This document shows positions 1 through 5,412 of a stretch of DNA of 5,484 nucleotides, one piece after another (the stretch's first letter is position 1; each line of letters starts with the position of its first letter). The notes beneath the pieces were generated by a model. It made no database searches and was not told the origin of the DNA. It saw nothing but the letters and a program-made list of their open reading frames with translations. The DNA is taken from assembly GCA_903933395.1 (NCBI GenBank), contig CAIZKA010000414.1, forward strand, positions 1-5,484, in the 5' to 3' direction. The DNA is from an uncultured beta proteobacterium (GTDB taxonomy: Bacteria > Pseudomonadota > Gammaproteobacteria > Burkholderiales > Rhodocyclaceae). Made by a program: the position numbers and the translations under genes.

Positions 1-111
1 GGCGTTCTCCGTGCCGTGGCCGTAGCACAGGCCGGCCTCGTTGAAGCGGCTGACCGCCCAGCGCAGCCAGTCGCGAATCGTGACCAGTTCGTCGGTGGCG
101 CTGTTGATCAT
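1..111 (-). CDS. prmB: PrmB, ribosomal protein L3 N5-glutamine methyltransferase (5' end only)
   Basis: Only the first 37 codons lie in the window; the gene continues past base 1. The visible N-terminus (MINSATDELVTIRDWLRWAV, then SRFNEAGLCYGHGTENA) matches the start of PrmB as I remember it, especially the TIRD-LRWAVSRFNEAGL-YGHGT-NA pattern. PrmB is a HemK/PrmC-type S-adenosylmethionine-dependent enzyme that methylates a glutamine of ribosomal protein L3 in the cytoplasm. The visible part belongs to the N-terminal helical substrate-binding domain; the SAM-binding and NPPY motifs are outside the window. A GGAGG (124-128) lies 12 nt before the ATG, rather far but the only candidate, and no upstream in-frame start is seen nearby. 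It is the last visible gene of the dap run, 105 nt after dapE. Naming rests on this short N-terminus plus the familiar dapE–prmB adjacency in betaproteobacteria. Confidence 0.82.
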   Translation of the reverse strand, partial: MINSATDELVTIRDWLRWAVSRFNEAGLCYGHGTENA

Positions 112-180
112 GAGCGTGAGGGGCCTCCAGCGCGGCGGACGAAGCGACCAGTGGCCGTCGAGCGCAGCGAGCTGACAGTC

Positions 181-200
181 ACCCCCGCCCGGGCGGGGGT
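181..200 (-). repeat. GC-only inverted repeat in the dapE–prmB spacer (possible weak terminator or attenuator)
   Basis: This is a perfect 20-bp palindrome (ACCCCCGCCC followed by its reverse complement), starting 17 nt past the dapE stop. In the minus-strand transcript it would fold into an 8-bp all-GC stem plus a closing A-U pair or so, with a CCGG-type tetraloop region. No U-run follows, so it is not a standard intrinsic terminator. It could pause RNA polymerase, protect the dapE 3' end or reduce read-through into prmB. The palindrome is seen directly; the role is inferred. Confidence 0.5.
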
Positions 201-213
201 TGGGGGGTGGGGG
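191..213 (+). other. G-quadruplex-forming motif on the + strand
   Basis: Four G-runs of 3, 5, 6 and 5 bases are separated by loops of 1, 2 and 1 bases (GGG-C-G5-TT-G6-T-G5). This satisfies the usual G4 rule with very short loops. It overlaps the right arm of the palindrome at 181-200. The G-rich strand is the template for the minus-strand dapE–prmB transcript, so the RNA would be C-rich and any quadruplex would form in DNA. The motif is clear; in vivo folding is not shown. Confidence 0.6.
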
Positions 214-216
214 CGA

Positions 217-1386
217 CTAAATTGCTTTCTTGTCATTGGGGGATGCTTGGGACAAAAGCAGGCGCTCGAAAGTCAGTTCGTAGATGCGTGCCAGCGGTTC
301 GAGGTCGGCGACGGCGATGCACTCGTCGACCTTGTGGATGCTGGCGTTGATCGGACCGAATTCCACGAGTTGCGGGCAGATGTCGGCGATGAAGCGGCCA
401 TCCGACGTGCCGCCGGTCGTGGATAGTTCCGTGGCAATCCGGGTTTCGGCGGCCGCCGCGGCCATCAGCGCCGCGCAGAGTTCGCCGCGCGGCGTCAGGA
501 ACGGCCTTGCGCCCAGCGTCCAGGCGATGTCGTATTCGAGTTCGTGGCGGTCGAGCAGGGCATGCACGCGCGATTGCAGGTCCTCGACCGTGCTGGCGGT
601 GGAGAAGCGGAAATTGAAGTCGATGACGAAGCTGCCGGGCACGACGTTGCCGGCACCGGTGCCGGCATGGGCGTTGGAGATCTGGAAGCTGGTCGGCGGA
701 AAATACTCGTTGCCGAGGTCCCAGGAGGTCGCTGCGAGTTCGGCCAGGGCCGGGGAAGCCAGATGCACCGGGTTTTTCACCAGGTGCGGGTAGGCAACGT
801 GGCCCTGGACGCCGCGCACCGTGAGCTTTGCCGAGAGCGAGCCGCGGCGGCCGTTCTTCATGGTGTCGCCGAGGCGGCTTACGCAGGTCGGCTCGCCGAC
901 GATGCAGTAGTCGAGGGTTTCATTGCGCGCTTTTAGCGCCTCGACCACGCGCACCGTGCCGTCGACGGCGTCGCCTTCCTCGTCGGAGGTGAGCAGCAAA
1001 CACAAGGAGTCGGCGGTGGCCGCATTTGCCAACCCGCGGCGATTAATCAGCCTTTCCATCGCGACGATGCAGGCAGCGATCGAACTTTTCATGTCGGCGG
1101 CGCCGCGGCCGTACAGGTGTCCGTCACGCACGACCGGCTCGAATGGTGGCGAGGTCCATTGCTCCAGCGGACCGGTGGGCACCACGTCGGTGTGGCCGGC
1201 GAAGCAGATCAGGCGGCCTCCGGTGCCGCGCCGCGCCCAGAGGTTCGAGACGCCGCCGGCATCGATGCGCTCGATCTGAAAACCCAGCGGAACCAGCCAG
1301 GAGGCGATCAGGTCGAGGCAGCCGGCATCTTCCGGCGTTACCGAAGGGCGCGCGATCAGTGCCCTGGCTTTTTCCAGGACCGGCAT
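217..1386 (-). CDS. dapE: DapE, succinyl-diaminopimelate desuccinylase
   Basis: Cytoplasmic dinuclear zinc hydrolase of the M20 family. It cleaves N-succinyl-L,L-diaminopimelate to L,L-diaminopimelate and succinate, the last step of the succinylase branch toward peptidoglycan and lysine. At 389 residues it has the family's usual length (about 375-390). The metal and catalytic set is complete: H65 and D67 in GHTDVVPTGP, D98 in GRGAADMK, E136/E137 in TSDEEGDA, E165 in IVGEPT, and H351 in ASIHKVDE. H196 in the RGVQGHVAYPH segment marks the dimerisation lid domain, and TGGTSDGRF (325-332) is the conserved C-terminal substrate-binding stretch. The ATG start shares one base with the pilU stop (TGATG), and a GGAAGA sits just upstream inside pilU, so translation is probably coupled. 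The gene ends with TAG and is followed by the G-rich spacer before prmB. Nothing suggests damage. Confidence 0.97.
   Translation of the reverse strand: MPVLEKARALIARPSVTPEDAGCLDLIASWLVPLGFQIERIDAGGVSNLWARRGTGGRLICFAGHTDVVPTGPLEQWTSPPFEPVVRDGHLYGRGAADMKSSIAACIVAMERLINRRGLANAATADSLCLLLTSDEEGDAVDGTVRVVEALKARNETLDYCIVGEPTCVSRLGDTMKNGRRGSLSAKLTVRGVQGHVAYPHLVKNPVHLASPALAELAATSWDLGNEYFPPTSFQISNAHAGTGAGNVVPGSFVIDFNFRFSTASTVEDLQSRVHALLDRHELEYDIAWTLGARPFLTPRGELCAALMAAAAAETRIATELSTTGGTSDGRFIADICPQLVEFGPINASIHKVDECIAVADLEPLARIYELTFERLLLSQASPNDKKAI
648..667. repeat. 20-bp perfect palindrome inside dapE
   Basis: The half-site TGCCGGCACC is followed immediately by its exact reverse complement. On the minus strand it encodes most of the A-G-T-G-A-G stretch of DapE (about residues 241-246). 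A conserved glycine/alanine-rich AGTG motif written in GC-rich codons easily yields such symmetry, so coding constraint is the likely cause rather than a binding site. Confidence 0.6.
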
Positions 1387-2564
1387 CAGTCTTCCATGTT
1401 CAGCTTGAAGTCGCTGAAGGATCCCGGTGCGACAGATTTGGTGTAGTCGGGCGCCGCAGACGGATCGACGGCGGCCTTGCTCGCCGGGGCCGCAGCGGGG
1501 GCGGCCGCGGCGTTGTTGATTACCTGCTGCAGGTTATTGGCCGAGTCGGCGTTGGCGAGCGCTTCGTCGATCGTGATGGTGCCGCTATGGTATAGATTGA
1601 ACAGACTTTGCTCGAAAGTCTGGCTGCCTGGCACCATGCTCTTTTCCATGGCGTCCTTGATCTCGGCGAGGTCGCCCTTTTCGATGAGCTCGGCAATGTA
1701 GCGCGAGTTGATCAGCACCTCGATGGCCGGGATGCGCCCGCCATCGGGCTTTTTGCAAAGGCGCTGCGAGATCACGCATTTGAGCGTTACCGACAGGTCG
1801 GCGAGCAGCGACGGGCGGTTCTCCAGGGGATAGAAACTGATGATCCGGCTCATGGCGTGGTAGCTGTTGTTGGCGTGCAGCGTCGCCAGGCACAGATGAC
1901 CGGACTGGGCGTAGGCGATGGCCTGGCTCATGGTGTCCTTGTCGCGGATCTCGCCGATGAAAATAACGTCCGGCGCCTGGCGCAGGGCGTTCTTCAGGGC
2001 GATCTGGTAGGCCTTGGTATCTGTGCCGACTTCGCGCTGGTTGACGATGGATTTCTTGTTCTTGAAGAGGAACTCGAGCGGATCTTCCAGCGTCAGGATA
2101 TGGCCCGAGGCGTTCTCGTTGCGGTGGTCGATCATCGAGGTCAGCGTGGTCGACTTTCCCGAGCCGGTGGCCCCCACCATCAGGATCAGGCCGCGCTTTT
2201 CCATGATCACGTCTTTCAGCACCGGCGGCAGACCGAGGGTCTCGAATCTGGGGATATCCACCGGGATGTAGCGCGCCACCATGGCCAGCGTGCCGCGCTG
2301 GAAGAAGCAGGAGAGCCGGAAAACGCCGACGTCCGGGGCCACGATGCGCGTCTGCAGTTCCTTCTCGCGATCGAGTTCCGCCATCTGGTCCTCGCTGAGG
2401 ACTTCGCCGAGAAGGTTGCGCACGGTCGTCGGGTCGAGGATGGTCGGATTGATCGGCAGCGAATTGCCGAGCAACTTGATGGTGATCGGGGCGCCGACGG
2501 AGAGAAACAGGTCCGAGGCCTTTTTCTCTGCCATCAGGCTGAACAGTCTTTGCATCGTTCCCAT
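1386..2564 (-). CDS. pilU: PilT/PilU-family type IV pilus retraction ATPase, PilU-like
   Basis: Hexameric cytoplasmic motor ATPase of the type IVa pilus; PilU proteins assist PilT in depolymerising pili at the inner-membrane base. The 392 residues hold an N-terminal PAS-like domain (about 1-100, ending FRLSCFFQRG...MVARYIP) and a RecA-like core: Walker A GATGSGKST (131-139), Asp box around LTLEDPLEF (157-165), Walker B with catalytic glutamate IFIGEIRD (E205), and the His box GHLCLATLHANNS (H223, H230). The PilT signature AIRNLIR is absent. In its place stands AEIKDAMEKSMVPGSQTFEQSLFNLY, which resembles PilU. An Ala/Pro-rich tail (351-392) follows. The first ATG is chosen because GGAGA (2572-2576) lies 7 nt upstream; M4 is the alternative. 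It sits between dapD (33-nt gap) and dapE (1-nt overlap), so it is probably cotranscribed with lysine genes. It may be an additional paralogue rather than the main PilU; only the rest of the genome can tell. Confidence 0.9.
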   Translation of the reverse strand: MGTMQRLFSLMAEKKASDLFLSVGAPITIKLLGNSLPINPTILDPTTVRNLLGEVLSEDQMAELDREKELQTRIVAPDVGVFRLSCFFQRGTLAMVARYIPVDIPRFETLGLPPVLKDVIMEKRGLILMVGATGSGKSTTLTSMIDHRNENASGHILTLEDPLEFLFKNKKSIVNQREVGTDTKAYQIALKNALRQAPDVIFIGEIRDKDTMSQAIAYAQSGHLCLATLHANNSYHAMSRIISFYPLENRPSLLADLSVTLKCVISQRLCKKPDGGRIPAIEVLINSRYIAELIEKGDLAEIKDAMEKSMVPGSQTFEQSLFNLYHSGTITIDEALANADSANNLQQVINNAAAAPAAAPASKAAVDPSAAPDYTKSVAPGSFSDFKLNMED

Positions 2565-2571
2565 GTGCTTG

Positions 2572-2576
2572 TCTCC
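2572..2576 (-). promoter_or_regulatory. Ribosome binding site of pilU
   Basis: GGAGA on the minus strand, 7 nt before the ATG at 2564, supports the 392-residue start over the internal ATG three codons later. It lies in the short dapD–pilU gap, so pilU has its own Shine-Dalgarno, unlike dapD and dapC. Confidence 0.7.
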
Positions 2577-2597
2577 GGTGGGTGTGGCGTGCCGCGC

Positions 2598-3416
2598 TCA
2601 GTCGCGCAGCAGTTCGTTGATGCCGGTCTTGGCCCGCGTCTGGGCGTCGACGCGCTTGACGATGACCGCGCAGTAAAGGCTGTACTTGCCGTCCGCCGAG
2701 GGCAGGTTGCCGCTGACCACCACCGAGCCTTCCGGAATGCGGCCGTACATCACTTCGCCGCTGGCGCGATCGTAGATCTTGGTGCTTTGGCCAATATACA
2801 CGCCCATCGAGATCACGCAGTTGTCTTCGACGATGACGCCTTCGACGACTTCCGAGCGGGCGCCGACGAAACAGTTGTCGCCGATGATGGTCGGGTTGGC
2901 CTGCAGCGGTTCCAGCACGCCGCCGATGCCGACGCCGCCCGACAGATGTACGTTCTTGCCGATCTGCGCGCAGGAACCGACCGTGGCCCAGGCGTCGACC
3001 ATGGTGCCTTCGTCGACATAGGCGCCGATGTTCACGAAGCTGGGCATCAGCACCACGTTCTTGCCGATGAAGCTGCCACGCCGGGCGACGGCGGGAGGCA
3101 CCACGCGGAAGCCGCCCTTCTCGAAGCTGTAGGTATCGTATTGGGCAAACTTGTTGGGCACCTTGTCGAAGTAGCGCATCGGGCCGGCATCCATCAGTAC
3201 ATTGTCTTCGAGGCGGAAGGACAGCAGCACGGCCTTCTTGATCCACTGGTGGGTGGTCCATTGGCCGTCGATTTTCTCGGCGACGCGCAGGGTGCCCGAA
3301 TCGAGTTCGCCAAGGACATGCGCCACGGCATCGCCGAAGCGCGCCGGTGCGGAGCCCGGATTCAGGTTGGCGCGGTCTTCCCACGCTTCTTCGATGATCT
3401 GCTGGAGTTCGTTCAT
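2598..3416 (-). CDS. dapD: DapD, tetrahydrodipicolinate N-succinyltransferase
   Basis: Cytoplasmic homotrimeric acyltransferase that moves succinyl from succinyl-CoA to tetrahydrodipicolinate, giving N-succinyl-2-amino-6-oxopimelate. The 272 residues match the usual length of about 273. An N-terminal helical domain (about 1-100) leads into a left-handed beta-helix of hexapeptide repeats (about 105-235; for example GKNVVLMPSFVNIGAYVDEG and IIGDNCFVGARSEVVEG). D141 in MVDAWATVGSCAQIG and E189 in GARSEV fall at the same positions as the residues reported as catalytic in the Mycobacterium bovis enzyme. The GKYSLYCAVIVKRVD stretch (243-257) is the conserved C-terminal part. The reading frame is open far upstream, but homology begins at MNELQQIIEEAWEDRA, so the ATG at 3416 is chosen. 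It lies 11 nt after the dapC stop with only a weak GAAAG before it, suggesting translational coupling to dapC. Confidence 0.97.
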   Translation of the reverse strand: MNELQQIIEEAWEDRANLNPGSAPARFGDAVAHVLGELDSGTLRVAEKIDGQWTTHQWIKKAVLLSFRLEDNVLMDAGPMRYFDKVPNKFAQYDTYSFEKGGFRVVPPAVARRGSFIGKNVVLMPSFVNIGAYVDEGTMVDAWATVGSCAQIGKNVHLSGGVGIGGVLEPLQANPTIIGDNCFVGARSEVVEGVIVEDNCVISMGVYIGQSTKIYDRASGEVMYGRIPEGSVVVSGNLPSADGKYSLYCAVIVKRVDAQTRAKTGINELLRD

Positions 3417-3427
3417 GGCGGTTTCTT

Positions 3428-4621
3428 TCACAGGGACAGACAAAAATCGTTGATGCGGCGCGCGGCATCGAGACATTCCTCGTGCGACGCCACCAGGGCG
3501 ATGCGGATGAAATTGGCACCGGGATTGACTCCGCCGGCTTCGCGCGCGAGGTAGCTGCCGGGCAGCACCACGACATTCTTCTGGCGCAGCAGTTCGCGGG
3601 CAAAGTCGGTATCGGCGATCGGCGTTCTGGCCCAGAGGTAGAAGCCTGCATCGGGAATCCGGCAATCGAGGTGATGGGCGATCAGCGGCGTCACCTCGTG
3701 AAATTTTTCGGCATACATGCGACGGTTGTCGCGGACATGGGCTTCGTCCTTCCATGCCGCAATGCTGGCTGCCTGCACCGCCGGATTCATGGCGCTGCCG
3801 TGATAGGTGCGATAGAGCAGGAATTTCTTCAGGATGGCCGCGTCGCCGGCAACGAAGCCCGAACGCAGGCCCGGCACGTTGGAGCGCTTGGAGAGGCTGG
3901 AGAAGGTGACGAGGTTGCGGTAGTCGCTGCGGCCCAGTTTCGCCGCCGCGGTGAGTCCGCCCAGCGGCGGTTTTGCTTCGTCGAAATAGATCTCCGAATA
4001 GCATTCGTCGGAGGCAATGACGAAGCCGTGGCGGTCGGAAAGCTCGAACAGCGTCTTCCACGATTCCAGATCCATGACCTTGCCGGTCGGATTGGCCGGA
4101 GAGCAGACATATACCAGTTGCACGTTGCGCCAGGTGGCCTCCGGCAGCGTGCTCCAGTCCATCTCGAAGTCGTCGTGCGGCAGGGTATTGAGGAACACCG
4201 GTTCCGCGCCGGCGAGCAAGGCGGCACCTTCGTAGATCTGGTAGAAGGGATTCGGGCAGACCACCCGGGCCCGGCCCGGGCCACGGTCGATGACGGTCTG
4301 GGCGAAGGCGAACAGGGCTTCGCGCGAACCGTTGACCGGCACGACCTGGGTCACGAAATCCGGTGTCGGCACTTCATAGCGGCAGCCGATCCAGGCGGCA
4401 ATGGCCTGGCGCAAGGCGTCGGAACCCTGGGTGGTCGGATAGTTGGCGAGACCGGCGAGGTTGTCGGCCAGCGCCCGCTGGATGAACGGTGGCGTCGGAT
4501 GCTGCGGTTCGCCTATCGACAGCTTGATCTCGCCAAGAGTCGGCGCCGGCGGCACGCCGGCAAACAGGTGGCGCAGCTTTTCGAAGGGGTAGGGCTGCAG
4601 GCGGGCGAGGTCGGGATTCAC
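3428..4621 (-). CDS. dapC: DapC, succinyl-diaminopimelate aminotransferase
   Basis: PLP-dependent class I/II (fold type I) aminotransferase. It converts N-succinyl-2-amino-6-oxopimelate to N-succinyl-L,L-diaminopimelate, with glutamate as usual amino donor, between DapD and DapE in the pathway. The 397 residues match the proteobacterial DapC type. Visible features are the N-terminal LQPYPFEKLR, GEPQHPTP (38-45), VNGSREALF (96-104) for cofactor phosphate binding, SPANPTG with N177, SDECYSEIYFD with D205, the Schiff-base lysine K245 in SSLSKRSNVPGLRSGF, and the substrate-carboxylate arginine R373 in FIRIALV. The start is GTG: MNPDLARLQPYPFEKL fits the family's N-terminus and no ATG lies nearby. 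No clear Shine-Dalgarno precedes it. It is the first gene of the operon, about 30 nt downstream of a perfect -10 box. General class I aminotransferases look similar, but dapD next door settles the role. Confidence 0.95.
   Translation of the reverse strand: MNPDLARLQPYPFEKLRHLFAGVPPAPTLGEIKLSIGEPQHPTPPFIQRALADNLAGLANYPTTQGSDALRQAIAAWIGCRYEVPTPDFVTQVVPVNGSREALFAFAQTVIDRGPGRARVVCPNPFYQIYEGAALLAGAEPVFLNTLPHDDFEMDWSTLPEATWRNVQLVYVCSPANPTGKVMDLESWKTLFELSDRHGFVIASDECYSEIYFDEAKPPLGGLTAAAKLGRSDYRNLVTFSSLSKRSNVPGLRSGFVAGDAAILKKFLLYRTYHGSAMNPAVQAASIAAWKDEAHVRDNRRMYAEKFHEVTPLIAHHLDCRIPDAGFYLWARTPIADTDFARELLRQKNVVVLPGSYLAREAGGVNPGANFIRIALVASHEECLDAARRINDFCLSL
4264..4280. repeat. GC-only inverted repeat inside dapC
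   Basis: Eight-base arms CCCGGGCC and GGCCCGGG flank one central C. On the minus strand the region encodes G-P-G-R-A-R (about residues 114-119). As with the palindrome in dapE, GC-rich codons for Gly, Pro, Ala and Arg explain it adequately; the stem would nevertheless be stable in the mRNA. Confidence 0.5.
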
Positions 4622-4651
4622 GGCTGGATTGTCGGCGTTGCGAAGTTAAGC

Positions 4652-4678
4652 ATTATACGAGAGCGATCCGCGCGTCGA
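4652..4678 (-). promoter_or_regulatory. Promoter of the dapC operon
   Basis: On the minus strand a perfect sigma-70 -10 box TATAAT occupies 4657-4652. The best -35 candidate is TCGACG (4678-4673; 4 of 6 to TTGACA) with a short 15-bp spacer, so the -35 is weak and an activator may help. The expected start of transcription is near the A residues at 4646-4647, giving a leader of roughly 25 nt before the dapC GTG. Perfect TATAAT in such a GC-rich intergenic region is unlikely by chance. Confidence 0.7.
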
Positions 4679-4692
4679 TGTCCGTCGATTTC
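4673..4692. repeat. Tandem 10-bp direct repeat in the divergent promoter region
   Basis: CGTCGATGTC is followed at once by CGTCGATTTC: two decamers matching at 9 of 10 positions and spaced one helical turn apart. The first copy overlaps the presumed -35 region of the dapC promoter, so a bound protein would touch RNA polymerase. No regulator family is assigned. The repeat is visible; operator function is inferred. Confidence 0.45.
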
Positions 4693-4700
4693 CGGTAAAT

Positions 4701-4713
4701 TGCAAGTTTTGCA
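4701..4713. repeat. Short inverted repeat upstream of the hydrolase gene
   Basis: TGCAA, 3-nt spacer GTT, then TTGCA: 5-bp arms, ending 8 nt before the ribosome binding site of the hydrolase gene. It could be an operator half-site pair or a small 5'-leader hairpin, but a match this short may be chance. No clear plus-strand promoter is seen; TAAATT (4696-4701) is a possible -10. Confidence 0.3.
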
Positions 4714-4720
4714 GCGTGCG

Positions 4721-4726
4721 AGGAGG
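4721..4726 (+). promoter_or_regulatory. Strong ribosome binding site of the hydrolase gene
   Basis: A perfect AGGAGG sits 5 nt before the ATG at 4732, the best Shine-Dalgarno in the window. It fixes the start of the dienelactone-hydrolase-family protein and suggests efficient translation. Confidence 0.85.
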
Positions 4727-4731
4727 CAGGC

Positions 4732-5409
4732 ATGGGACAGATGATCGATTTCAAGCGACCGGATGGCAACACCTGCCGCGGCTATCTCGCGATGGCGGGC
4801 CAGGGCCGTCCCGGAATTGTCGTCATTCAGGAATGGTGGGGACTCAATGACCAGATCTGCGGCGTGGCCGACCGCTTTGCCCGCGCCGGATTCAACGCAC
4901 TGGCGCCCGACCTGTTCAAGGGCCGCGTGACACAACAGCCCGACGAGGCCAGCCACCTGATGAACGGCCTCGATTTTCCCGGCGCCACGCACCAGGATAT
5001 TCGCGGGGCGGTGGATCATCTTCGCGCAATGGGTGAGAGTGGCGGCGGCAAGGTCGCCGCGATGGGCTTTTGCATGGGCGGCGCGCTGACCATCGCCGCC
5101 GCCGTGCATGTGCCGAACCTCGCGGCCGGCGTGTGCTTCTACGGCATTCCGCCCAAGGAGTTCGCCGACCCGGCCAACATCCGGATTCCCTTCCAGGGCC
5201 ATTTCGCCAGCAAGGACGACTGGTGCACGCCGGCCGCCGCCGACGTGCTCGAAGCCGCCATGCGCGCCGCCGGCAATCCGCCGGAACTGTTTCGCTACGA
5301 AGGCGATCACGCTTTCTTCAATGAGCGGCGTGCTGATGTCTATGACGCCAATGCCGCCACCCTGGCCTGGGAACGCATGATGACCTTCCTCGGCAAAAAC
5401 CTGGTCTGA
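4732..5409 (+). CDS. Dienelactone hydrolase family protein (alpha/beta hydrolase)
   Basis: A 225-residue single-domain alpha/beta hydrolase, probably cytoplasmic since no signal peptide or membrane segment is visible. The family's catalytic triad is present: nucleophile C114 in GFCMGG, D162 in ASKDDWCTP, and H193 in GDHAFFN. The spacings (48 and 31 residues) equal those of the Pseudomonas dienelactone hydrolase (C123, D171, H202). E34 in VIQEWWGLN corresponds to its E36, which activates the cysteine. The arginine four residues after the histidine in that enzyme (R206), which helps bind the dienelactone carboxylate, is here N197, so the substrate may differ from chloroaromatic dienelactones. 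No other ring-cleavage genes lie nearby, and many such proteins are general carboxymethylenebutenolidase-like enzymes of unknown substrate. It is transcribed divergently from dapC and probably cotranscribed with the gene beginning at 5413. Confidence 0.9.
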   Translation: MGQMIDFKRPDGNTCRGYLAMAGQGRPGIVVIQEWWGLNDQICGVADRFARAGFNALAPDLFKGRVTQQPDEASHLMNGLDFPGATHQDIRGAVDHLRAMGESGGGKVAAMGFCMGGALTIAAAVHVPNLAAGVCFYGIPPKEFADPANIRIPFQGHFASKDDWCTPAAADVLEAAMRAAGNPPELFRYEGDHAFFNERRADVYDANAATLAWERMMTFLGKNLV

Positions 5410-5412
5410 TCC

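Noticed and set aside
181..200. Calling the GC palindrome a standard intrinsic terminator
   Set aside because: No U-run follows the hairpin in the minus-strand transcript, so it is recorded only as an inverted repeat with possible pausing or attenuation.
16..426. Possible + strand gene across prmB, the spacer and the end of dapE
   Set aside because: It is opposite two recognisable genes, its start lies inside prmB and its product shows no family features.
1608..3554. A 648-codon open frame on the + strand opposite pilU, dapD and the end of dapC
   Set aside because: It is antisense to three well-supported genes and its product, rich in His, Asp, Val, Ala and Arg, resembles no family. Long antisense frames are expected in GC-rich DNA because stop codons are scarce there.
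1585..3651. A 688-codon minus-strand open frame in another register across dapC, dapD and pilU
   Set aside because: Its product is extremely Arg/Pro/His-rich, typical of an out-of-frame reading, and it overlaps genes with intact catalytic motifs. It is not a fusion or frameshift.
3417..4061. N-terminal extension of the dapD frame into dapC, to a 487-residue product
   Set aside because: DapD homology begins at MNELQQ at 3416. The upstream part is an out-of-frame reading of dapC.
4264..4280. Regulatory site or attenuator in dapC from the CCCGGGCC inverted repeat
   Set aside because: It lies well inside the coding region and is explained by GC-rich codons for a Gly-Pro-Gly-Arg-Ala-Arg stretch.
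3482..4744. A 420-codon + strand open frame opposite dapC
   Set aside because: It is antisense to dapC, shows no recognisable domain and runs across the dapC promoter into the hydrolase start.
4618..5310. A 230-codon minus-strand open frame opposite the hydrolase gene
   Set aside because: The hydrolase on the other strand has a full triad and a perfect ribosome binding site. The antisense product has no recognisable motif.
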